Source of the DNA: Mediannikoviicoccus vaginalis
GTDB taxonomy: Bacteria; Bacillota; Clostridia; Tissierellales; Peptoniphilaceae
Reading direction: 5' to 3'
Assembly (NCBI RefSeq): GCF_928097925.1
Contig: NZ_CAKMRI010000001.1
Span: 186,001 to 250,000, forward strand
Length of the DNA: 64,000 bases
The notes below the pieces were generated by a model, which was not told the origin of the DNA, did no database searches, and saw nothing but the letters and a program-made list of their open reading frames with translations. Shown piece after piece: positions 17,096 to 25,975 of the stretch. How positions within the stretch are numbered: position 1 is the stretch's first letter; each line of letters opens with the position of its first letter. The position numbers were made by a program, and so were the translations under genes.

Positions 17096-17780
17096 AGCTA
17101 ATGGGAACCTCCTTATTTATTTTAATACTGTCCTTTGTAACTATAGAGTTGTAGGCTTTTAGTAAAACATTATTTTCTTTTGCTCTTATTAGTGCCCTGG
17201 AAAAGTCTTTGTCCATATTGTAATTAGGAACAAGTAAACTAGCCGTTTCTAATTGTATTAAGAATACAACTACTGCTCCATAACCTTCTCCAACTGCATC
17301 TACCAGCTCATCTAGATGTTTCTTGCCCCTTGTGGTAGGTGCACCCGGAAAGGCGGCTATTCCATTTTCTTCCAAGGACACTCCCTTTACTTCAAGAAAA
17401 TATTTTTTCTTTTCACTTTGGGAATAAAAGGCTATGTCAAACCTAGAAGACTTATAACTCACTTCCCTTTTTACATCTACTGGATTAAGATTAGATAAAA
17501 TTTTCCCTTCTACAATTGCATCATAAATAACTTTATTCGGTATCTGTGAATCTAAATTAATTATCATTCCATTTTTTTCTGCAGATATTAATGTGTATTT
17601 CGTCTTTCTATTTGGATTTGAAGATTTTTCTAAATAGCAAATTGCACCGGGAATAAATATTTCATCACATCTTGATGTATTTTTAATATGAACATTTTCT
17701 ATTTTTCCATCTATTTCAACAAGGGCTAAAAAGCGATTAATCCTCTTTAAAAAATGCCCTTTAAATATATTTTTATACAT
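17061..17780 (-). CDS. sfsA: SfsA-family nuclease
   Basis: A 239-residue protein. The N-terminal OB-like part reads FLKRINRFLALVEIDGK near residue 10. A PD-(D/E)XK-like nuclease core follows: RFDIAFYSQSEKKKYFLEVKG near 115-135 supplies Asp and the ExK pair, and FPGAPTTRGKKHLDEL follows as in all SfsA proteins. E. coli SfsA was first named as a sugar fermentation stimulator and later shown to have nuclease activity; its cellular role is unsettled. AAGGAG precedes ATG 17780. It is divergent from the gene at 17842 with about 60 bases between, and tmcAL is the second gene of its operon. Confidence 0.92.
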   Translation of the reverse strand: MYKNIFKGHFLKRINRFLALVEIDGKIENVHIKNTSRCDEIFIPGAICYLEKSSNPNRKTKYTLISAEKNGMIINLDSQIPNKVIYDAIVEGKILSNLNPVDVKREVSYKSSRFDIAFYSQSEKKKYFLEVKGVSLEENGIAAFPGAPTTRGKKHLDELVDAVGEGYGAVVVFLIQLETASLLVPNYNMDKDFSRALIRAKENNVLLKAYNSIVTKDSIKINKEVPISFEEKYRDNFRI

Positions 17781-17792
17781 TTAAACTCCTTA

Positions 17793-17821
17793 TTGATTTT
17801 CTATTATGCTTATTATATACT
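17793..17821 (+). promoter_or_regulatory. Promoter for the 17842 gene in the divergent gap
   Basis: TTGATT at 17793-17798 and TATACT at 17816-17821 are spaced by 17 bases, about 20 bases before ATG 17842. Confidence 0.55.
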
Positions 17822-17841
17822 AAAAAAACAAGGGTGGTCAT

Positions 17842-18282
17842 ATGGATATTAGAATTACTTTTGAAGATATTTTTGAAATTGAGTCAGATGGGCTTGTCTT
17901 CTTTTCAGACAATGCTCTTTTAGATGAAGGCTCAAATAGTTTAATAGAAAATGCAGGGGAGAGAGTTCTTCTTCCACTATCAAAGGTTCAGGGTGTAGCT
18001 ACTGGGGATGTGAAATTAATTCCCGGATTCGATTTGAAGCAGCTATACATTTTTTTAACTGTACTTCCTGAAGATATTGAGTCAAAGTTAAACCAAAAAT
18101 TATTTAAGGACTCTTTTAAAAAGATTATTGAACTTTCAAAGGAATATAACTTGGAGTCAATTGCAATAAATTTAAATTATTTAAAAGAGAGATATGGAGA
18201 ATACTACATCGACTGTTTAAACAGGGTTTTACGCAGTGACGACTATAAATTTGAAGATTTAATAGTGTTTTTATGCGGCTAG
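17842..18282 (+). CDS. Decayed macro-domain-like protein
   Basis: A 146-residue cytoplasmic protein. Its layout follows a macro (ADP-ribose-binding) domain: DIFEIESDGLVFFSDNALL resembles the strand that normally carries NAAN, SLIENAGERVL resembles the helix after the glycine loop, ATGDVKLIPGFDLKQLYIF matches TG-V-T-GY-LP-KY, and a Phe-Leu-Thr-Val-Leu-Pro segment stands where HTVGP is usual. The GGGV loop that holds ADP-ribose is missing and the key Asn is not clear, so hydrolase activity is doubtful. GGTGG precedes ATG 17842. Next downstream is a zinc-phospholipase-like gene. The fold assignment is my inference; the function is unknown. Confidence 0.5.
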   Translation: MDIRITFEDIFEIESDGLVFFSDNALLDEGSNSLIENAGERVLLPLSKVQGVATGDVKLIPGFDLKQLYIFLTVLPEDIESKLNQKLFKDSFKKIIELSKEYNLESIAINLNYLKERYGEYYIDCLNRVLRSDDYKFEDLIVFLCG

Positions 18283-18363
18283 TTCCATTGACTTTTTATA
18301 TTAATTTTGGTAGTATTTAATAGCAGTTAATTTAAAATTAACATAAGGAAAGGATGTTTTACT

Positions 18364-18996
18364 ATATTACCAAATACACATGTTATAATAGCAAATAAAC
18401 TTCATGATACTCTTAAAAGAGATCATGGTATTAAATTAAATAAAAAGTGGCTTGCTTGGGGAGCTGTTTCTCCTGATGTATTGCCACAGTATAAAATTGT
18501 AAGACATTACAAGGAATATAGTATTGATTTCTTGGTAAATGAAATAGTTAGTCTTATTTACCTAGCTAAGATTTTCGACTTTAAGAACTTGGATAGGGTA
18601 AAGAGAAAATATTTATCTAAAAAGCTAGGAGTTATTAGCCATTTTCTATGTGACTACATGTGCTTGCCACATAAGGAGAATATGACTTTTAAAGGTTCTT
18701 TTAGAGAACATTGTAAATACGAAAAAGATTTAAATAAATTTGCAAAATCACATGTTTTTACAGAAAATGTGATTGAACTGGAACCAATTGACTTATTTGA
18801 GTTTGAAACTGTCAATCTTAAGCAATTGGTAATTAATTATATCGATAAGGTTGAAGAAGAATATTCAAAGGGTGCATCTTTTGAAAGGGACTTGGACTTT
18901 GCATTAAACTTAAGTTTAAATATGTCCTGTTTCATAGTAGAAGTTGCGGAAGCTCTAGCAGCAGAAAAGGATTTGAGACACTCTTATGTATTCTAA
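18364..18996 (+). CDS. Zinc-dependent phospholipase C-like protein, irregular start
   Basis: The reading frame is open from 18331 and encodes a family-like N-terminus, LPNTHVIIANKLHDTLKRD, followed by WLAWGAVSPDVLPQY, a metal-binding ISHFLCDYMCLPH and an HCKYE motif: the His/Asp pattern of PF00882 zinc-dependent phospholipase C-type proteins. No ATG, GTG or TTG begins this frame early enough. The first plausible start is ATA 18364, 9 bases after AAAGGA. ATG 18354 lies just after the ribosome binding site but is out of frame by one base; one fewer T in TTTT 18357-18360 would connect it. So this is either a rare start, a frameshifted copy or a sequence error. A fallback start at TTG 18481 would lose the N-terminal metal ligands. 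No signal peptide is seen, so a cytoplasmic metalloprotein is possible. Confidence 0.65.
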   Translation: MLPNTHVIIANKLHDTLKRDHGIKLNKKWLAWGAVSPDVLPQYKIVRHYKEYSIDFLVNEIVSLIYLAKIFDFKNLDRVKRKYLSKKLGVISHFLCDYMCLPHKENMTFKGSFREHCKYEKDLNKFAKSHVFTENVIELEPIDLFEFETVNLKQLVINYIDKVEEEYSKGASFERDLDFALNLSLNMSCFIVEVAEALAAEKDLRHSYVF

Positions 18997-19020
18997 TTAA
19001 AAGTATGAAAAGGAGGGGCT

Positions 19021-19746
19021 ATGCATCTTGCTAGAAAAAAAGAAGACAAGTTAAAAGATGAATTGAAGTCGAGATTTCTATATCAAGATGACCTAGACTC
19101 CCTATACCTTTTACTTTCCGTTATTGAATCTGAGTACAGATGTAACACTCTAAGACCTAAGTACTCTTGCACAAAGCGAGCCTACAATGCCTTGGGTAAG
19201 TTTTTTATGGACAGGGAGGATGTTGAGGAGATAAAGGCCGCTGGTGTCAAAATTTTAAATGACGACCTTTCAAGATTAGAGTTTGCAATATACCTTGAAG
19301 CTTATACTCTAGGCTATGAAAACTTACAGTCAGTAAATATGGCAGAGAATTATATTCTCACCAAAATTTCCCCAAAGGACATCAAAGGTAAGAAGAAGTT
19401 ACTTCACACTTACAAAGATAAGGAAACTAGACAGGTTAAGAAGTGCATTGTAGAAAATCTAAAGGATTATAAAGAGTTTGAAAAGAACACTGAAATACTT
19501 GTGAGAAAGTTTTTCGACAGGATTGTTAAAGACAAGATATATTATTTAAATAAATACTTAGATAAGCAATTAATCTTTAGATATGACGGTGTCAACACCT
19601 ATATCGTAGAAGAGAGATTTATAACTTTAAAAGAACTGGAATTATTATTTGACAAATTATTAAAAACTTATATGCGCTCAATCAAGTTCCTAAGTAAGGA
19701 AGCCATATGGTATGGCGTAAATGATAGAGTTCTAAGTAGATATTAA
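19021..19746 (+). CDS. Hypothetical protein, 241 residues
   Basis: I do not recognise this protein. It is soluble, strongly charged (many Lys and Glu) and predicted mostly helical, with no signal peptide or membrane segment. It starts at ATG 19021 behind an excellent AGGAGG. Two Cys lie in SEYRCNTLRPKYSCTKR near residues 40-55, and one in QVKKCIVENL near 142. It lies 24 bases after the phospholipase-like gene, probably in one transcript that ends in the terminator at 19745. Insertion copy 1 begins immediately after, in the T-tract of that terminator. Confidence 0.7.
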   Translation: MHLARKKEDKLKDELKSRFLYQDDLDSLYLLLSVIESEYRCNTLRPKYSCTKRAYNALGKFFMDREDVEEIKAAGVKILNDDLSRLEFAIYLEAYTLGYENLQSVNMAENYILTKISPKDIKGKKKLLHTYKDKETRQVKKCIVENLKDYKEFEKNTEILVRKFFDRIVKDKIYYLNKYLDKQLIFRYDGVNTYIVEERFITLKELELLFDKLLKTYMRSIKFLSKEAIWYGVNDRVLSRY

Positions 19747-19769
19747 GAGGGGATACCCTCTTTTTATTT
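19745..19769 (+). terminator. Terminator after the 241-residue gene, interrupted by IS copy 1
   Basis: AGAGGG (19746-19751), loop GATA, CCCTCT (19756-19761), then TTTTATTT, at whose end the insertion sequence begins. The hairpin and its T-run remain intact to the left of the element. Confidence 0.85.
19762..19769. repeat. Left 8-bp target duplication of IS copy 1
   Basis: TTTTATTT at 19762-19769 is repeated directly at 21265-21272. Eight bases is the usual duplication length for the ISL3 family. Confidence 0.75.
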
Positions 19770-19780
19770 GGAACAAAAGA

Positions 19781-19826
19781 AACTGTTGGGGGGTATGAAT
19801 AAACATACCACCTCAACAGTTTTTTA
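19781..19826 (+). terminator. Terminator-like hairpin inside the left end of IS copy 1
   Basis: AACTGTTG with GGGGGTATG, a short AATAAA loop, then CATACC and CAACAGTT followed by TTTTTT. It would stop transcription entering from the left before it reaches the transposase. Confidence 0.75.
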
Positions 19827-19897
19827 ATAAAAAAATTGCACTTACTCTACAAATCACCTAAAATAAAGTCACCACAACTCAAAAGGAGGTAAAGTAA

Positions 19898-21076
19898 GTG
19901 CAAATAAATAATATCACAAAGCTTGTGGGAATAAAAGGTATAAAATTAGAAAAAGTAGAAGAAACAGAAGACAAGATAACAATAACAGGTAAATGCAAGA
20001 AAAGACCTAAAACATGTCCTTGTTGTGGATCAAAAAAGATAGAAATACATGACCATAGACATCAAAACATAAGAGATCTACCATATAGAGATAAACAAGT
20101 AGTATTAAAAATAGACGTACGAAGATTTAAATGTAGACAGTGCAATAAAAGATTTACAGAATCTAAACCATTCGTATCAAAACATTGCCAAATAACAACA
20201 AGACTCAAAAGAAGAGTATTAGAAGAATTTAAAAATAAAATATCCATCAAAGATATAGCTAAAAAATTTTATATTTCACCCAAAACAGTTACAAACATAA
20301 TAGATACCATAGAAATAAAAAGATTAAAACTAGGAGAAGTACTAAACATAGACGAATTCAAAGGAGACTCAGGAGGAGAAAAGTATCAGACAATAATAGC
20401 AGATAGTCAAAATAAAAAGATATTAGACGTACTACCAACAAGGAAATTTGAATACCTAGATAAATACTTCAGTCAAATACCAAAAGAAGAAAAAGATAAA
20501 GTAAAAATCTTCGTAAGCGATATGTATAGACCGTATAGAGATATAAAGAAAAAACACTTTCCAAACGCAAAACATCTAATAGACAGATATCACTTCATAA
20601 GACAGGTAACATGGGGATTTGAAAACACAAGAATAGCAGAATCAAAAAAGATGAAAAAACAAGAAAGAACACACTTTATGAGAAGTAAATCCCTACTGAC
20701 AAAACCAATGATAAAACTACACGAAGATGAAAAAATAAAAGTATCAATAATGTTAGAAAGAAACGAAGAAATAAGAAAAGCATACCTAACAAAAGAAACC
20801 TTCTACAATTTAGTAATGAAGAGCGAAAACAAAGAGAAAGCTCAAAAAAACATACAAGGTTGGATAGAATACCTGTTAAAAGACGGATCCATTAAGTGGA
20901 GAGCCTGTTTAACAGCCTTTAAGAACTGGATAGAACCAATATCCAATAGCTTTGACTACGAATTCACCAATGGGTACGTAGAAGGAATGAACAACAAAAT
21001 AAAAGTATTAAAGAGAATAACATTTGGAATGAAAAATTTCAAAAGATTTAGAAATAGGATATTAGCACTCGAATAA
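19898..21076 (+). CDS. ISL3-family transposase, copy 1
   Basis: A 392-residue DDE transposase. An N-terminal zinc-finger-like part has CPCCGSKKIEIHDH near residue 46 and CRQCNKRF near 77. A helix-turn-helix follows (ISIKDIAKKFYISPKTVTNI near 115). The catalytic triad is suggested by Asp in NIDEFKGDSGG, Asp in FVSDMYRPYRD and Glu in NGYVEGMNNKIK. It begins with GTG 19898 behind AGGAGGT. It differs from copy 2 by about seven residues, for example FRNRI here against FRNGI there. No frameshift or stop interrupts it, so it is probably functional. Confidence 0.95.
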   Translation: MQINNITKLVGIKGIKLEKVEETEDKITITGKCKKRPKTCPCCGSKKIEIHDHRHQNIRDLPYRDKQVVLKIDVRRFKCRQCNKRFTESKPFVSKHCQITTRLKRRVLEEFKNKISIKDIAKKFYISPKTVTNIIDTIEIKRLKLGEVLNIDEFKGDSGGEKYQTIIADSQNKKILDVLPTRKFEYLDKYFSQIPKEEKDKVKIFVSDMYRPYRDIKKKHFPNAKHLIDRYHFIRQVTWGFENTRIAESKKMKKQERTHFMRSKSLLTKPMIKLHEDEKIKVSIMLERNEEIRKAYLTKETFYNLVMKSENKEKAQKNIQGWIEYLLKDGSIKWRACLTAFKNWIEPISNSFDYEFTNGYVEGMNNKIKVLKRITFGMKNFKRFRNRILALE

Positions 21077-21264
21077 TATACAAGAACTGAATAAAAGAAT
21101 TAGCTTTTAGGAAAAATAAGCCTATAGGCTTATTAAGTGAACCTAAAAACAGTAAAAAAGTGACTATTTAGTTAGGTCTTTTAAAAGTAAGTGAATAATG
21201 ATGTATAAATAAGAGGAGATGCCAACTTTATAGGTTAGCATCCCCCAATGGATTCTTTAGAGCC

Positions 21265-21272
21265 TTTTATTT
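21265..21272. repeat. Right 8-bp target duplication of IS copy 1
   Basis: TTTTATTT, identical to 19762-19769. From here to ruvC (21273-21332) only a -10-like TATAAT at 21316-21321 is seen. Confidence 0.75.
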
Positions 21273-21332
21273 TGCCACATAGATGTGAAAATGCTAATGG
21301 ATTATATGGTAAAATTATAATGAGGTGTTATT

Positions 21333-21827
21333 TTGAGAGTTTTAGGAATAGATCCAGGAATAGCAATAGTTGGATATTCTATTTTGGATTTTGAAAACAA
21401 TAAATTTAAATTGGTTGAATATGGATGTATTACCACTGCTTCAACTTCTCCTCTGACCGAGAGGCTGAAGTTTATATATATGGAGATGGAAAATATTATA
21501 AAGGAATTTAAACCAACTGACATGGCTATAGAGGAGCTGTTTTTTAATAAGAATGTTAAAACTGCCATTACTGTTGCCCAGGCCAGAGGCGTGGAAATTC
21601 TTGCGGGAATAAATAATGGACTTTCCATTTATGAATATACTCCCCTACAGGTTAAGCAGGGGATTGTAGGATATGGCAGGGCGGATAAATTTCAAGTTCA
21701 ACAATCGGTAAAAAACATGTTGAGACTTGACCACATACCAAAGCCCGATGACGCTGCAGATGCTATTGCAATTGCTATTTGCCATTGTTTCAGTAGCAAG
21801 TTTAAAGATTTATACGAAATGAGGTAA
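21333..21827 (+). CDS. ruvC: Crossover junction endodeoxyribonuclease RuvC
   Basis: A 164-residue resolvase that cuts Holliday junctions symmetrically during recombination repair. It has an RNase H-like fold with acidic residues Asp7 (GIDPG), Glu67 (AIEELFF) and the C-terminal Asp cluster in KPDDAADAIAIAICH. It starts at TTG 21333 with GAGGTG at 21322-21327. It leads the operon ruvC-ruvA-ruvB-queA-tgt-yajC. The -10-like TATAAT at 21316-21321 suggests that transcription starts just before it, downstream of the IS element, so the insertion need not have cut the operon off. Confidence 0.96.
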   Translation: MRVLGIDPGIAIVGYSILDFENNKFKLVEYGCITTASTSPLTERLKFIYMEMENIIKEFKPTDMAIEELFFNKNVKTAITVAQARGVEILAGINNGLSIYEYTPLQVKQGIVGYGRADKFQVQQSVKNMLRLDHIPKPDDAADAIAIAICHCFSSKFKDLYEMR

Positions 21828-21831
21828 GAGA

Positions 21832-22422
21832 TTGTACGCTTATATTATTGGAGATGTTAAATCCATTTTACAAGGTGAAGTTATAGTTGAAAACAATGGA
21901 ATAGGTTATAGAATTTTTACAACTGCCAGTACAATTGCAGAGCTAAATACTTATGAGACCTTTAAGTTATACACAGAATATATCGTAAGGGAAGATGGAG
22001 TATATTTATATGGATTTGCCACTGAAGAAGAGCTTGATCTGTTCAAACTACTTATAAAGGTTTCTTCAGTTGGACCAAAGGTTGCCATAGGACTGCTTTC
22101 AACTTTAAATGCAAATGATATTAAATACTCTATTCACAACAATGACATAGATCTTTTAACAAAGGCTCCTGGCATTGGAAAGAAGACTGCAGGAAGAATA
22201 ATTCTGGAACTTAAGGACAAGATTGGACAGGACTTTGAACTTCCTACTGAAAATGAAGGAACAAATTCCCTTGACGATGACGACACCTTTGCACTGGAAG
22301 CATTAATAAACCTTGGATATATGAAGAATGATGTGGAGAAGGTGCTAAGAAAACTTGATCCTGAGCTTAGGCTTGAAGACAAGATAAAACTTGCCATGAA
22401 AAATTTAGAGAGTAAGAGGTGA
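21832..22422 (+). CDS. ruvA: Holliday junction branch migration protein RuvA
   Basis: A 196-residue DNA-binding subunit that tetramerises on the junction and loads RuvB. An N-terminal OB fold begins [20 protein letters not shown]. Two helix-hairpin-helix motifs follow ([18 protein letters not shown] near 75 and [20 protein letters not shown] near 105). After an acidic linker, a C-terminal RuvB-contact domain begins at [10 protein letters not shown]. It starts at TTG 21832, four bases after ruvC, with GAGG upstream. Its stop overlaps the ribosome binding site of ruvB. Confidence 0.96.
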   Translation: MYAYIIGDVKSILQGEVIVENNGIGYRIFTTASTIAELNTYETFKLYTEYIVREDGVYLYGFATEEELDLFKLLIKVSSVGPKVAIGLLSTLNANDIKYSIHNNDIDLLTKAPGIGKKTAGRIILELKDKIGQDFELPTENEGTNSLDDDDTFALEALINLGYMKNDVEKVLRKLDPELRLEDKIKLAMKNLESKR

Positions 22423-22424
22423 TA

Positions 22425-23435
22425 ATGGTGGAAGATTCTAATGAGAGAATAGTGGGAAGAAATTTTATTTCCCAAGACGAGGTCATCGAAAACTCTTTAA
22501 GACCCAAGTGGATGGGTGACTACATTGGCCAGGACAAGGCAAAGGAAAAATTGGATATATTTATAAAGGCTGCAAGGGAGAGAGGAGAAGCCCTGGACCA
22601 TGTGTTATTACATGGACCACCGGGACTTGGTAAGACCACACTTGCAAATATAATTGCAAATGAAATGGGAGTAAATCTTAGAATCACCAGTGGACCGGCA
22701 ATAGAAAAGCCTTCTGACTTGGCATCTATTTTAACGAATTTACAAAAGGACGATGTTTTATTTATAGATGAGATTCACAGAATCAATCGCTCCGTTGAAG
22801 AGGTTTTATACCCTGCAATGGAAGACTTTGCCCTTGATATAATCGTTGGAAAGGGACCTTCTGCAAGGTCTTTGAGAATTGACTTGGAACACTTTACATT
22901 AATAGGTGCAACCACAAGGGCGGGACAGTTAACTTCGCCATTAAGGGATAGATTTGGAGTTTTACTGAACTTTGAACTCTATTCCAACTCAGACTTGGCA
23001 AAGATTGTAAAGCGTTCTGCAGGTGTCTTAGATGTTGAAATTGACGATGAAGGAGCACTGGAAATCGCTAGACGAAGCAGGGGGACTCCAAGAATTGCAA
23101 ATAGACTTCTAAAGAGGGTTAGAGACTACGCACAGGTTCTACATGATGGCAAAATAGACCAGGATGTTGCAAATCATGCACTGGATATGTTAGAAGTGGA
23201 CAACTTGGGTCTGGACAGCGTAGATAAAAAGATAATCCTAACCATTATAAATAATTTCAATGGAGGGCCAGTGGGAGTGGACACAATTGCCGCTTCAACG
23301 GGAGAAGAGAGTATTACAATAGAAGATGTTTATGAGCCCTATCTACTTCAAATTGGATTTTTAAACAGGACCAGTAGAGGTAGAATGGTTACTAAGAGGG
23401 CCTATGAACATTTTGGAATAGAGTATGAGGAGTAG
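22425..23435 (+). CDS. ruvB: Holliday junction branch migration ATPase RuvB
   Basis: A 336-residue AAA+ motor that drives branch migration with RuvA. Walker A is [12 protein letters not shown], Walker B is [11 protein letters not shown], sensor 1 lies in LIGATTRAG and the arginine finger in [12 protein letters not shown]-terminal winged helix ends [13 protein letters not shown]. Possible starts are GTG 22419, ATG 22425 and GTG 22428. I take ATG 22425, since GAGGTG ends at 22421 and the first option lies inside it. The gene overlaps or abuts ruvA. Confidence 0.95.
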   Translation: MVEDSNERIVGRNFISQDEVIENSLRPKWMGDYIGQDKAKEKLDIFIKAARERGEALDHVLLHGPPGLGKTTLANIIANEMGVNLRITSGPAIEKPSDLASILTNLQKDDVLFIDEIHRINRSVEEVLYPAMEDFALDIIVGKGPSARSLRIDLEHFTLIGATTRAGQLTSPLRDRFGVLLNFELYSNSDLAKIVKRSAGVLDVEIDDEGALEIARRSRGTPRIANRLLKRVRDYAQVLHDGKIDQDVANHALDMLEVDNLGLDSVDKKIILTIINNFNGGPVGVDTIAASTGEESITIEDVYEPYLLQIGFLNRTSRGRMVTKRAYEHFGIEYEE

Positions 23436-23438
23436 GTA

Positions 23439-25593
<2,155 letters not shown>

Positions 25594-25604
25594 AGGAGGA
25601 TAGT

Positions 25605-25919
25605 ATGCCACAACAACAATTATTTAGCTCAATAGGTTTTATGGTAATCGTCTTTGGTGCCATGTACTTTTTTATGATTAGACCTACTCAAAAGAGAGAA
25701 AAAGAAGTTAATAAGATGAGAGCAAACCTAAAAGTAGGTGACAACATTATTACAATTGGTGGAGTCAAAGGAAAGGTAATAAAAATCGGAGATGACTTTG
25801 TAGTAATTGAAAGCTCTAACTCAAAGACAAAATTAGAATTTGTTAAGTCTGCAGTGGGAACAGTTATTGCTGATGGAACTGTAGCAACTGAAAAAGAAGA
25901 AGAAAAAGAAGAGAAATAA
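25605..25919 (+). CDS. yajC: YajC, accessory subunit of the Sec translocon
   Basis: A 104-residue membrane protein with one N-terminal helix (about residues 7-24, GFMVIVFGAMYFFMI) followed by RPTQKREKEV and a soluble domain with a repeated turn (VGDNIITIGGVKGKVIKIGDDF). The acidic tail is rich in Glu and Lys. AGGAGG precedes ATG 25605. It usually sits next to secDF, which assists protein export, but here a terminator follows and secDF is absent from the window. It closes the ruv-que-tgt operon. Confidence 0.92.
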   Translation: MPQQQLFSSIGFMVIVFGAMYFFMIRPTQKREKEVNKMRANLKVGDNIITIGGVKGKVIKIGDDFVVIESSNSKTKLEFVKSAVGTVIADGTVATEKEEEKEEK

Positions 25920-25930
25920 TAAAAGAGGGA

Positions 25931-25967
25931 AAGATAAGATATTTTTTAAAATAACTTATCTTTTTTT
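25931..25967 (+). terminator. Terminator after yajC
   Basis: AAGATAAG (25931-25938) pairs with CTTATCTT (25955-25962), with further A-T pairs inside the loop, then a T-run. The recJ-like start codon lies only 9 bases beyond the T-run. Confidence 0.7.
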
Positions 25968-25975
25968 GGTGAAAA

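Larger units (their letters stand above)
19770..21264 (+). mobile_element. ISL3-family insertion sequence, copy 1 (1495 bp)
   Basis: Boundaries come from comparison with copy 2 at 40034-41531: the two sequences diverge exactly outside GGAACAAAAGAA on the left and TTCTTTAGAGCC on the right. These ends form an imperfect inverted repeat (GGAACAAAAGAA against GGCTCTAAAGAA). TTTTATTT flanks both sides. One transposase gene fills the centre. A terminator-like hairpin lies inside the left end (19781-19826), and hairpins at 21115-21134 and 21218-21242 lie near the right end. The element looks complete and recently active, since the two copies are nearly identical. Confidence 0.9.

Noticed and set aside
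21832-23435. Possible rearrangement of ruv genes by IS copy 1
   Set aside because: ruvC, ruvA and ruvB are intact and contiguous, and a -10-like sequence lies between the insertion and ruvC.
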